The position numbers and the translations under genes were made by a program. The notes under the pieces are model-generated. The model was not told where the DNA came from. It did not search any database and worked only from the letters and a program-made list of their open reading frames with translations. Of a stretch of 64,000 nucleotides of DNA, positions 32,399 to 39,840 are shown piece by piece. Each line of letters begins with the position of its first letter. Positions within the stretch are counted from its first letter, which is position 1. Source of the DNA: Pontibacillus salicampi (GTDB lineage Bacteria; Bacillota; Bacilli; Bacillales; BH030062). The stretch is taken from NCBI RefSeq assembly GCF_042434395.1, contig NZ_JBHLTP010000013.1:434001-498000 (forward strand), read 5' to 3'.

Positions 32399-32963
32399 AT
32401 GATGAATGATTATTGTGTGGTATTGGATTATTCATAGGTTCATCAATAAACCAACTTCCCCCCAACAAAAAACTCATGACTAGCAAAAAAACAAGGAAAG
32501 GCTTAAGGAGCCATTTTTTCGATGGCATGGTTTGGTCAGAGGAAGACGTGCACGCAAACATAGGATACAGAATCAGGGAACATACAGCTAGAGTTAAAAA
32601 CAGCTTTATTAGAATAACGTTTTCGTAAATAGAAAGCATCTCTCCTAACATAGCTCCCATCATACCACTCATTAAACCAGCGGATATACCCTCAATACAA
32701 GAAACCATTCCCAATCTACAGTTGCTAATTCCTCCGATTGAACCTCCCACCGATATCCCTAAAACTGTAGAAAAAATTAAATCACCTTGAAAAATCGATC
32801 CAAACATTACCCCTACTACAAGCCCCGAACTTGTACCAGAGACCATCGAGATGACCATACGCTGGCTATGGTGGAGAGACGTGTGGAACCTTCTCGTCAA
32901 TAGGAATGAGAAGATAACAATTAATAGTAGAGCAAGTACGATAAACATATGCATATCACCCAT
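32397..32963 (-). CDS. Multi-pass membrane protein of unknown function
   Basis: A 188-residue membrane protein with about five TM segments: FIVLALLLIVIFSFLLTRRF, a Gly-rich tract with small-residue packing (MVSGTSSGLVVGVMFGSIFQGD and GISVGGSIGGISNC), SAGLMSGMMGAMLGEML, LIKLFLTLAVCSLILYP and FLVFLLVMSFLLGGSWF. A His-containing tail (IPHNNHSS) follows. I do not recognise a named family. It is convergent with copB and has a GGAGAATAAGA site before its ATG; no CTGCAC box lies upstream. Its place suggests a link with metal handling but nothing in the sequence proves it. Confidence 0.75.
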   Translation of the reverse strand: MGDMHMFIVLALLLIVIFSFLLTRRFHTSLHHSQRMVISMVSGTSSGLVVGVMFGSIFQGDLIFSTVLGISVGGSIGGISNCRLGMVSCIEGISAGLMSGMMGAMLGEMLSIYENVILIKLFLTLAVCSLILYPMFACTSSSDQTMPSKKWLLKPFLVFLLVMSFLLGGSWFIDEPMNNPIPHNNHSS

Positions 32964-33105
32964 TCTTATTCTCCTCTAAATTTTTTTATAGTTAGTTAAA
33001 AAATAGCAATCAAACTTTCCTTTTATGTATATTTTCTAAAGAGAGAAAAATGACTTCAGATAATGCCCCTCTCACTGAATAAGCAGAACCCTTTTATATA
33101 AGCCA

Positions 33106-33138
33106 TGAAAAAAAGGCGAAATTCTTTAATTTCGCCTT
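33106..33138 (-). terminator. Terminator of the YdhK-family gene
   Basis: AAGGCGAAATT (33113-33123) and AATTTCGCCTT (33128-33138) are perfect 11-bp arms; read leftward they end in a T run. It lies 25 bp past the gene's stop. Confidence 0.9.
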
Positions 33139-33163
33139 GAAAATATTCCGTTCCGAACTTGTA

Positions 33164-33775
33164 CTACTCAGCTGAAAGTTCATTCGCTGTAACCCATTTA
33201 TGGTCGGTGACTTCCTCTCCTCCATCTGTTGGAGTAAAGTTAATCATATAAACGGTAGTTTCTTCAACTGATTCAATAACAGCCTCTGCTCCTTCCATTA
33301 CTTCCATGTGGGAGGCATTAAGAGTCACTTTCTCTCCTGGTTCGAGGTCTATTTCACCAGCTTCCTCAATTTCTTCATGGATCACCCATTTGTGATCCTT
33401 AACACGTTCCCCACCATTGGTCGGATCATAAGAAACAGAATAAGCCACTGTATCATAGGCCCCTACAATCGTAGCCTTCGCTCCTTCCATCCCACTCATA
33501 TGACCCTCTTGGATGATCGCTGTACTTCCCTCTTCAAATTCCGGATTGTCTGCAGCTTCTAGACCTTCCGGTACTTCACCGGATCCTGAGTGCTCCATCC
33601 CTTCGTGGCTTTCCGAACTTTCATCCGTATTTTCATCTGAAGATGGCTCTTCAGTTTGGTTTTCATTTTGCTCCGCCGTATCCGGCTGATCTCCTTCATT
33701 TCCCCCTGAACAAGCGGCCAATGCCAGTAATAAAACCAAAACTGATACGTTCAGAAGAAATTTTGAATTATTCAC
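33164..33775 (-). CDS. YdhK-family lipoprotein (two DUF1541 repeats)
   Basis: A 203-residue lipoprotein: signal with LLALAAC (lipid-bearing C22), an acidic low-complexity linker (EQNENQTEEPSSDENTDESS) and two tandem DUF1541 units. Each has the pattern A-(T/V)-I-x-G/E-A/S...Y-x-(V/I)-x-(F/Y)-x-P-T-(N/D)-G-G-E-x-V-x-DHKWV (repeat 1 around 105-135, repeat 2 around 160-195). YdhK-type proteins occur beside copper genes in Bacillota; their biochemical role is not established as far as I know. The Met/His-bearing stretch HEGMEHSGSG and GHMSGMEGA may bind metal. Driven leftward by box B. Confidence 0.9.
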   Translation of the reverse strand: MNNSKFLLNVSVLVLLLALAACSGGNEGDQPDTAEQNENQTEEPSSDENTDESSESHEGMEHSGSGEVPEGLEAADNPEFEEGSTAIIQEGHMSGMEGAKATIVGAYDTVAYSVSYDPTNGGERVKDHKWVIHEEIEEAGEIDLEPGEKVTLNASHMEVMEGAEAVIESVEETTVYMINFTPTDGGEEVTDHKWVTANELSAE

Positions 33776-33822
33776 CTTTATATTCCTCCAATTCTATCAT
33801 TGTTTGTGAAGTTCACCTTTTT

Positions 33823-33855
33823 AATATATCCCCCTTATATGCATTTTTTGTGCAG
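33823..33855 (-). promoter_or_regulatory. Regulated leftward promoter of the YdhK gene (box B)
   Basis: On the minus strand: CTGCACAAAAAATGCAT (33855-33839), a 10-bp gap and TATATT (33828-33823). Same geometry as boxes A, C, D and E. On the plus strand the half-sites ATGCA and GTGCA are 11 bp apart. Confidence 0.75.
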
Positions 33856-34053
33856 AAAGTCTGGTCATTGAAAGGTATTGGACGGCAAATCATCTTGATA
33901 ATTAGTCTAATCTCCCTCATCTATCCACATCTTTATCAATATTGCCCAATTTCTATGCATGTCACAAAATTGCTACTTCTATTATGAGGAAAATGCATCA
34001 TTTCTCCATAAACGATTGATAAATTAAAAGAAAAATATAAGGGAGATGCATTT

Positions 34054-35145
34054 ATGAAAAGAACATGGATCATTATTTTGTTTGTTTTAGCAGCATTAGG
34101 TTCTGGATTTTTATACCAGCAGTTACCGTTGGCATCAACAGCGGACTACAACTCCAAAGCATCAGCTTCCAAAAAATTAACTTCAATTGAAACCCCCGGC
34201 GGGGAAACATTGGAAGGAGAGGAGGTAGATGGGGTCAAACGTTTTGAGTTGACAGCTGAATCTGTGATACAGAGATTTACTGAAGAAGAATACCAGGGAA
34301 AAGGATGGGGATTCAATGGCAGCACTCCTGGCCCCACGCTTATTGCTCAAGAAGGGGACAAGGTTGAAATTACAGTGACTAATGACCTGCCAGAAGCTAC
34401 ATCTGTTCACTGGCATGGTATTGAAGTTCCGAATGAAATGGACGGTGTAACTTCCATACAGGATACACCGGAAATTGAACCTGGCGAATCATTTACTTAT
34501 TCCTTCAAACTAAAACAAGGGGGGACTTATATGTACCATTCGCACACTAATGTATCTAAACAAGAACTGATGGGACTTGCAGGAGCATTCGTCATTCAGC
34601 CAAAAACCCAGAACCAACAAGTTGAAAGAGATATCGTTATGATGCTTCAGGAATGGACGCTGGAAGGGGCTGGAGGGCATGGGAATATGGTAATGACACC
34701 TTCTAAAAAAGAATCGCATGATGAAGAGCATTCTGAGATAAATGAAAGGGAAGACACGGATTCAGGCGCTTATGAAATCAACCCATTGGGTATGGAACCG
34801 AATACGTTCACGATCAATGGAAAATCTTATCCGGACACAGAGCCGATAATGGTTAAGAAAGGGGAAAGAGTCCGTTTGAGATTTACCAACCTCAGCGGAA
34901 ATTCCCACCCAATGCACATGCATGGAGATGACTTTAAAGTTACAGCTGCTGATGGCAACCGTATTGATGAATCAGCACAGCTCACGAAGAATACTATTAA
35001 TGTGGCTGCTGGTGAAACCTGGGATGTTGAGTTCACAGCAGAAAATATAGGCAGATGGCCGATTCATTGTCATAAACCCCACCATACTATGAACGCGGAT
35101 GGTGATACAGGCGGTATGTTTACTGTTTTAGAAGTTATAGAATAA
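34054..35145 (+). CDS. Multicopper oxidase, secreted/anchored
   Basis: A 363-residue multicopper oxidase with an N-terminal membrane anchor or signal (WIIILFVLAALGSGFLY). The trinuclear and type 1 copper ligands are all visible: HWHG (H119, H121), HSH (H162, H164), HPMHMHG (H285, H288, H290) and HCHKPHH (H338, C339, H340, H344), then a Met for the axial site. It has two cupredoxin domains and is shorter than the three-domain CotA/CueO type (~500). A His/Asp-rich insert (KKESHDEEHSEINEREDTD, about 225-245) may bind copper. Such enzymes oxidise Cu(I) or phenolics outside the cell. GGGAG at 34041-34045 fits the ATG at 34054. No CTGCAC box precedes it. Confidence 0.92.
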   Translation: MKRTWIIILFVLAALGSGFLYQQLPLASTADYNSKASASKKLTSIETPGGETLEGEEVDGVKRFELTAESVIQRFTEEEYQGKGWGFNGSTPGPTLIAQEGDKVEITVTNDLPEATSVHWHGIEVPNEMDGVTSIQDTPEIEPGESFTYSFKLKQGGTYMYHSHTNVSKQELMGLAGAFVIQPKTQNQQVERDIVMMLQEWTLEGAGGHGNMVMTPSKKESHDEEHSEINEREDTDSGAYEINPLGMEPNTFTINGKSYPDTEPIMVKKGERVRLRFTNLSGNSHPMHMHGDDFKVTAADGNRIDESAQLTKNTINVAAGETWDVEFTAENIGRWPIHCHKPHHTMNADGDTGGMFTVLEVIE

Positions 35146-35167
35146 CTTTTAAGTACATCATTGATTT

Positions 35168-35191
35168 AGGCTGTCGAATTTCTCGACAGTC
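35168..35191. other. Hairpin after the multicopper oxidase, possible terminator
   Basis: GGCTGTCGA near 35169 pairs with TCGACAGTC ending near 35191 around a short loop. No strong T run follows, so termination is likely but weak. The following ~490 bp up to 35691 hold two dispersed repeat copies and no supportable gene. Confidence 0.5.
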
Positions 35192-35232
35192 TATAAATTT
35201 AAATAACATGGAAAAGTATATACTCTTCAAGT

Positions 35233-35283
35233 AAAGGGGCAATAGTTGCACAATGGTTCTCGTTTATTATGCTAACTGAGCAG
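35233..35283 (+). repeat. Dispersed ~51-bp repeat, copy 1
   Basis: Pattern: GGGGCAATAGTTGCACAATG, then TCTCGTTTATTATGCTAACT and GAGCAG. It shares its whole length with copies at 35582 and 36185, and the (T/C)TTATTGTGCTAACGG-GCAG part is best kept. Confidence 0.75.
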
Positions 35284-35581
35284 TACACTTTAGAAGTTTA
35301 AGTGGATTAAATCGAAGCTGAGTCTTAAGCAATAGGGGCGATTCTTAAACACAGGAATGGCCCTATTCTTAATGTTGAGCAGGAGTATTCAATAATAATA
35401 TTCACCTTTAGTTAATTTATTCTTAATGCTAGCAATTCACAAGTGGATATTAATGGTAAAATATAATAAGAGATGATTACGTTATGAATAAACTAAAGGA
35501 TTTGCTGGAAGAAGATATTAAACCTAACTGGGGAAGGTACTGTGGTTTAAATGGAAAATGTCTCGCAATAGAGTCTTACAC

Positions 35582-35632
35582 TAAGGGGCTATAGTTGCAT
35601 ATTGGCTATCGCTTATTGTGTTAACGGAGCAG
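35582..35632 (+). repeat. Dispersed ~51-bp repeat, copy 2
   Basis: Same orientation and layout as copy 1 (GGGGCTATAGTTGCATATTG, CTTATTGTGTTAACGGAGCA). It ends 45 bp before the ribosome site of the following lipoprotein gene. Confidence 0.75.
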
Positions 35633-35691
35633 GAGGGTTGTAAAAAGAACTAATTTAAATCACATAACAGTTTAGTAGGAGGAAGTTGGAT

Positions 35692-36117
35692 ATGAAGAAG
35701 TGGTTACTGGTATTTAATTTAGCTTTTTTTAGTATTACCTTAATTTCTTGTCAGTCTCGTATGGAAGAGATGAAATTATTAGATGGTGTATCTGATATTT
35801 CAATTTCCAAATCTAATGGTTTTGGGGCATTAAATGAAAATTATTTTGTTTCCATTGACCAATCAGAAGATATATCGACTTTTAGTGGTATTTTAAAAAA
35901 TGCAAAAGGAATAAATAGAGAGGTTGATGTATATAACGAGAAACCTGACTACGATATATTAGTTCGTTATGAAAATGGGGAAGATCGCGGATTACATCTT
36001 GTGCTTGGAAACGAAGGGGAAGAAAGTATAGTTATGTTTATTGGGAACGAAAAGAAAGGATTCACTGTTTCTTCAGAAGATACAAGAATGCTAAAAAGCA
36101 TAATTGATATTCAATAA
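35692..36117 (+). CDS. Lipoprotein of unknown function
   Basis: A 141-residue precursor with signal peptide and lipobox TLISC (C20). The mature part is acidic (MEEMKLLDGVSDISISKSNG, NREVDVYNEKPDYDILVRYENGEDRGLHLVLG) and looks like a small alpha/beta domain of a type common in Bacillus lipoproteins of unknown role. AGGAGG at 35677-35682 places the ATG at 35692, not the TTG at 35686. Flanked by dispersed repeats, AT-rich and with no operon partner. Nothing ties it to metal resistance. Confidence 0.78.
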   Translation: MKKWLLVFNLAFFSITLISCQSRMEEMKLLDGVSDISISKSNGFGALNENYFVSIDQSEDISTFSGILKNAKGINREVDVYNEKPDYDILVRYENGEDRGLHLVLGNEGEESIVMFIGNEKKGFTVSSEDTRMLKSIIDIQ

Positions 36118-36184
36118 GCCTTATTCACCAAACAGGTGAGGTAATTTAATATCTACTTCAAGATATATTGAAATCTAGTTTCCA

Positions 36185-36238
36185 TATAAGTGGAAGATAG
36201 TTGCGCAGCTACTAACTTTTATTGTGCTAACGGGCAGT
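36185..36238 (+). repeat. Dispersed ~51-bp repeat, copy 3
   Basis: ATAGTTGCGCAGCTACTAAC then TTTTATTGTGCTAACGGGCA. Same orientation as copies 1 and 2, about 350 and 600 bp apart from each other, and again just upstream of a lipoprotein gene. Confidence 0.7.
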
Positions 36239-36305
36239 AATTTTGAATAAAGGGTTTTTATTTCCAAGGTTAAATATATAAGTGGATAAAAATGAGGGAA
36301 TCATT

Positions 36306-36839
36306 TTGAGGATAAATCTAAAAATTACAACAGTAAGTTCAACTATTATTATGTTTTTGGTTTTAATAGGATGTGAACCATTTGCGAAGGAAACGATGGA
36401 TTTTTATGTAAGCACAGAGAGCATTGATCTCTCTGGTGAAAATATCAATTCTATATCAATTAATTCATATGAGAACGATGTAATAAACACTTTTGGAAAA
36501 CCGACTAAAATCGAAGAAATAGAAAATCCAAAGTCAAAATATTTAAGTTACGATGGTGTGGAGTTTGGTTTTGTAGATGAGAAGGTTATTCGATTATTCA
36601 TTCGAAGAACACACGAAAACTCCAAGATATATGGAACGGAAAAAGAAATTAAAATCGGGGATACAAAAGAACAGGTAATTAAAGAATACGGTGAGAACTA
36701 TTATGAAAGGGTTGAAAGCGGATTAGATACCCTTGGATATTTTGATAAAGATAATATGATAAATATAGAGTTTGGGTTTAATGAAAATAAAGTTATAACT
36801 GTTATTATTAAGAAAATTGGTTGGAAGGAAGATAATTAA
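36306..36839 (+). CDS. Lipoprotein of unknown function
   Basis: A 177-residue precursor with lipobox LVLIGC (C23). The mature part has a DVINTFGKPTKIEEI motif and IKIGDTKEQVIKEYGENYYERVESG, which resemble repeated SmpA/OmlA-like units (short alpha-beta folds with G-D-T-x-x-x-V) seen in many small lipoproteins. The TTG at 36306 is chosen because GAGGGA at 36294-36299 precedes it; the frame opens at 36282. Function unknown. Confidence 0.72.
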   Translation: MRINLKITTVSSTIIMFLVLIGCEPFAKETMDFYVSTESIDLSGENINSISINSYENDVINTFGKPTKIEEIENPKSKYLSYDGVEFGFVDEKVIRLFIRRTHENSKIYGTEKEIKIGDTKEQVIKEYGENYYERVESGLDTLGYFDKDNMINIEFGFNENKVITVIIKKIGWKEDN

Positions 36840-37077
36840 GCTACCAGGGGTATTAGTTAAATATATGGTTCATATATTTTGATTTCAAGTCTTCAAAAAT
36901 TGGGAGCTTATATGAAATGTTAGTGGTAACTAAAGGGTTTTTTGACTGTTAAAAAAGATTTTTTAGTTTGTATCTCGATTGTTGTGTTAGTACTTGGAAC
37001 ACCATCCGAAGTAGCCTTTAATAGTTGGGTATCCGAAAAACACAATATAAACTGTGAAGAAGATGGAAGTTGTTTTA

Positions 37078-37164
37078 ATGGGAAAAGCCAGGCTCGAACG
37101 AAGGGAGAGGTAGGAGAATTAGAAGAATATAAACCCTGGATAACTGTAAGAGATTTGATTGTAT
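37078..37164 (+). pseudogene. tnsA: Second tnsA remnant (N-terminal scrap)
   Basis: In one frame GEVGELEEYKPWITVRDL, preceded in another by an EGRG-like reading, reproduces the EGRGHGGLETYKPWITVRDL block of the tnsA fossil at 22676-22735. The DNA is clearly related over about 60 bp (GAAGGGAGAGG and ATATAAACCCTGGATAACTG versus the equivalent). Homology stops after RDL. The frame open from 36942 joins it to an unrelated secreted-protein-like stretch and is not a real gene. The rest of 37165-37425 holds nothing I can name. Confidence 0.75.
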
Positions 37165-37425
37165 ATGGCATTTATTCTTTGTAGGTTTTGGCAACATGTT
37201 TATTAGACAAGTTGTATAAATAAACGCGTTATAAAGGGCATTAATGTGTATTTTCATTCAATTTTTGGGTGATTATCTCGAAACCGGGTCTTTAAGTATA
37301 GGGCAGGATTGTGGAAGACTCCGTTTCGAGAAAATTCAATCGTTAATAAGTAAAGATAGTGAATTTATCGTCAAAGTAAAATGTTTTATTGAAACTAATA
37401 TTGGAATAATAAAATCTACTAACAC

Positions 37426-37457
37426 TTGACCCTGTACTATAGTACAGGGTTTATATT
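37426..37457 (+). promoter_or_regulatory. MerR-type mercury promoter and operator
   Basis: TTGACC (37426-37431) and TATATT (37452-37457) are separated by 20 bp, longer than normal, as in MerR-family promoters. The spacer region is covered by a perfect 20-bp palindrome, CCCTGTACTATAGTACAGGG (37430-37449). MerR would hold it shut and untwist it when Hg(II) binds. It lies ahead of merR itself, so the whole operon including merR is autoregulated, as in other Bacillus mer operons. Confidence 0.93.
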
Positions 37458-37476
37458 GTATCTAGAGGTGATGGCT

Positions 37477-37881
37477 TTGAAATATAAAATTAGCGAGTTA
37501 GCCGAGGTTTGTAATGTGAATAAGGAAACCATCCGTTATTATGAACGGAAATCATTAATACCAGAACCATATCGGAACAGTTCAGGATACCGTATTTATG
37601 GTGATTCCACAGTGAAACGTGTAAGTTTCATTAAAAAAATGCAAGATTTGGGATTTTCACTAAGTGAAATATACAAACTTCTCGGAATAGTCGATAAAGA
37701 CTCTGATCGTTGTCAGGATATGTATCAATTCGTTTCACAAAAGCAGATAAATGTAGAGAAGAAAATTAATGATTTAAAACACATACAAAAAGTCTTGAAT
37801 GACCTGAAGAATTGTTGCCCTAATGAAAGAGACTTATATGCATGTCCAATTATAGAGAATGTTCTTGAAGATAGTGGTTAA
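37477..37881 (+). CDS. merR: Mercury-responsive MerR transcriptional regulator
   Basis: The Hg(II)-sensing repressor/activator of the operon. The 134-residue protein has the N-terminal winged helix (KYKISELAEVCNVNKETIRYYERKSLIPEP), the coiled-coil dimer helix and the three mercury ligands C79, C114 and C123. Their spacing (35 and 9) equals that of classical MerR. AGAGGTG at 37464-37470 best serves the TTG at 37477; the ATG 37471 is too close. That start also gives the typical length and N terminus. Followed after 15 bp by merF. Confidence 0.93.
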   Translation: MKYKISELAEVCNVNKETIRYYERKSLIPEPYRNSSGYRIYGDSTVKRVSFIKKMQDLGFSLSEIYKLLGIVDKDSDRCQDMYQFVSQKQINVEKKINDLKHIQKVLNDLKNCCPNERDLYACPIIENVLEDSG

Positions 37882-37896
37882 AAGGAGAGCGATAAG

Positions 37897-38124
37897 ATGA
37901 AAAGGAATAATTGGTTTGTTGGAAGTATAGTTGGATTCATCATCATTCTTCTTTGCTGTACAACTCCTTTGTTAGTGATCATGTTAGGGGTGTTCGGGCT
38001 TGGAGCATGGACTGGGTACTTGGATTATATTTTGTTTCCAATGTTGATAATATTTTTAATCCTTGCAGTAGTCACCTATAAAAAAAAGAATCAAACATCA
38101 ACCGATGAGGACTGCTGCTCTTAA
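37897..38124 (+). CDS. merF: MerF-type mercury transport protein
   Basis: A 75-residue inner-membrane protein with two TM helices (WFVGSIVGFIIILLCCTTPLLVIMLGVFGLGAW and YLDYILFPMLIIFLILAVVTY). It has two vicinal Cys pairs, one in the first helix (C20-C21) and one at the C terminus (C73-C74), the layout of MerF. It brings Hg(II) through the membrane and hands it to MerA. No MerT or MerP is present, so it seems to be the only importer. GGAGAG upstream of the ATG. Confidence 0.88.
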   Translation: MKRNNWFVGSIVGFIIILLCCTTPLLVIMLGVFGLGAWTGYLDYILFPMLIIFLILAVVTYKKKNQTSTDEDCCS

Positions 38125-38145
38125 TAGATAAAGGAGGATATGAAA

Positions 38146-39789
38146 ATGAAAGAATTTCTAATTGAAATCAAAGGAATGACATGTGGAAGATGTGAAAATC
38201 ATGTACGAGATACGCTTCAAGAAAATGGGGCTGAAAATATTCAGGTAGACCATAAAGAGGGAAAGGCTGAATTCAAATTAATAGATGAAAGACAGAAAGA
38301 GATTATACGAGAAGAACTGCGAAAGACACCTTATGAACCGGGAGAAATTATCTCTATGTCCACAAGCGATGAAAGAAGATCCGTGAATAAGACCTACGAT
38401 TACGACTTTTTAATTATAGGTTCCGGTGGGGCAGCCTTTTCAGCAGCTATCCAAGCATCTGAAAATGGACTTCAAGTAGCGATGGTAGAAAAAGGAGACG
38501 TCGGAGGCACCTGTGTGAATATCGGATGTGTGCCTTCTAAAACCTTACTTCAAGCTGGACATATTCAATTCCAATCCGGGCATCATCCTTTCCGTGGTTT
38601 GATGACCTCGGCTAAACAACCGGATATGGCTAATCTACAAAACCAAAAAGAGAAGTTGGTTCAACAATTGCGTAAAGAGAAGTATGAAGACCTCATTGAA
38701 GAATATGGATTCGAGCTTATTCAAGGAGAAGCTCACTTCCTTGATGCACATACCATTTCTGTACAGGGGAAAGATTTCACAGCTGCATCCTTTTTAATTG
38801 CCACAGGGGCATCCCCTTTCATTCCGGATATTCCTGGGCTGGAGGATACATCTTATCTAACAAGCACGTCTGCGTTAGAGTTGAAGAAAGTTCCAAACCA
38901 TCTTGTTATTATAGGATCCGGATATATCGCTCTAGAAATAGGACAAATGTATAGACATTTAGGTGCTGAGGTTACATTTTTGCAACGGAGTTCTAGACTC
39001 CTGAAACAATATGATCCAGAGATCTCTGAAACCGTTGAAGGTATGTTAAAAGAAGAGGGTATTACTCTAATGAAGGAGGTCAATTATAAAAAAGTTGAAG
39101 AAAAGAATGGCAAAAAATACATTCATTTGGAAGTTGAAGGAAACGAAAAGACTATAGAAGGTGATCAGCTTCTTGTGGCTGCGGGGAGGAAGCCCAATAC
39201 AGAAAAACTCCAAGGAGATAACATTAAATTAGCGTTGGGTGAAGATGGAGAAGTTCTTATAAATGACTTTCTGGAGACAAATATCCCTCATATCTATGCA
39301 GCTGGGGATGTAACTATTAGTCCTCAATTCGTATATGTAGCAGCTCACCAAGGAGGCATCGTAGGGCAAAACGTATCTAAACCATCTAAAAAGAAACAAA
39401 GTTTGGAACATGTACCCGCGGTGACGTTTACAACACCCTCGATCGCTTCTATTGGATGGACAGAAAGCCAAGCCAATCAAGCTGGTTATGATGTGAAAAC
39501 GTCCGTTCTTCCATTAGAATCGGTTCCAAGAGCATTAGTGAATCATCATAACCAAGGTGTTTTCAAACTGATCATGGACGCCAAGAGCAATCAGATTATA
39601 GGTACTCATGTGGTGGCTGAAAATGCTGGCGATGTCATTTATGCAGCTACGTTAGCTGTGAAATTTAAATTAACAGCCGAAGACCTTCAAGAGACCATGG
39701 CTCCTTACCTAACGATGGCCGAAGGATTGAAGCTAGCAAGTTTGACGTTTGATAAAGATGTCTCTAAATTATCTTGTTGTGCTGGTTAG
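38146..39789 (+). CDS. merA: Mercuric reductase with N-terminal HMA domain
   Basis: A flavoprotein that reduces Hg(II) to volatile Hg(0) with NADPH, 547 residues. One N-terminal heavy-metal domain (GMTCGRCENHV, C13 and C16), FAD-binding DFLIIGSGGAAFSAAI, the redox disulfide GGTCVNIGCVPSKT (C123, C128), NAD(P)-binding LVIIGSGYIALEIGQ, the second FAD motif HIYAAGDVT, and the C-terminal Cys pair LSCCAG (C544, C545) that passes Hg to the active site. AAGGAGG at 38131-38137 supports the ATG 38146 over the ATG 38140. All key residues are present, so it should be active. No merB (organomercurial lyase). Confidence 0.97.
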   Translation: MKEFLIEIKGMTCGRCENHVRDTLQENGAENIQVDHKEGKAEFKLIDERQKEIIREELRKTPYEPGEIISMSTSDERRSVNKTYDYDFLIIGSGGAAFSAAIQASENGLQVAMVEKGDVGGTCVNIGCVPSKTLLQAGHIQFQSGHHPFRGLMTSAKQPDMANLQNQKEKLVQQLRKEKYEDLIEEYGFELIQGEAHFLDAHTISVQGKDFTAASFLIATGASPFIPDIPGLEDTSYLTSTSALELKKVPNHLVIIGSGYIALEIGQMYRHLGAEVTFLQRSSRLLKQYDPEISETVEGMLKEEGITLMKEVNYKKVEEKNGKKYIHLEVEGNEKTIEGDQLLVAAGRKPNTEKLQGDNIKLALGEDGEVLINDFLETNIPHIYAAGDVTISPQFVYVAAHQGGIVGQNVSKPSKKKQSLEHVPAVTFTTPSIASIGWTESQANQAGYDVKTSVLPLESVPRALVNHHNQGVFKLIMDAKSNQIIGTHVVAENAGDVIYAATLAVKFKLTAEDLQETMAPYLTMAEGLKLASLTFDKDVSKLSCCAG

Positions 39790-39794
39790 ATCTA

Positions 39795-39823
39795 AGTTCA
39801 CCTTAACTCACGGTGAACTATTT
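39795..39823 (+). terminator. Terminator of the mer operon
   Basis: AGTTCACC (39795-39802) / GGTGAACT (39812-39819) around a 9-nt loop, then ATTTTA. Confidence 0.75.
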
Positions 39824-39840
39824 TACCATGGACATGGTAC

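Noticed and set aside
33952..33984. Possible sixth regulated promoter in front of the intact multicopper oxidase
   Set aside because: A TATTAT is present at 33979, but the 17 bases at the required distance do not match the box.
33643..33987. Rightward 114-codon frame opposite the ydhK 5' end
   Set aside because: It covers the signal peptide region of a confident gene and the box B promoter; composition is not protein-like.
35246..35278. A further CTGCAC-like box (TTGCACAATGGTTCTCG) upstream of the lipoprotein genes
   Set aside because: It is part of the 51-bp dispersed repeat, the first base differs and the hexamer 10 bp downstream (TAACTG) is not a -10; the other repeat copies do not keep it.
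36942..37184. 80-codon frame with a signal-like N terminus and a tnsA-like end
   Set aside because: It is a chance join between non-homologous sequence and a tnsA scrap; no ribosome site. Only the tnsA part is kept as a pseudogene.
37244..37429. 61-codon frame upstream of merR
   Set aside because: No ribosome site, no family resemblance, and it runs into the mer operator.
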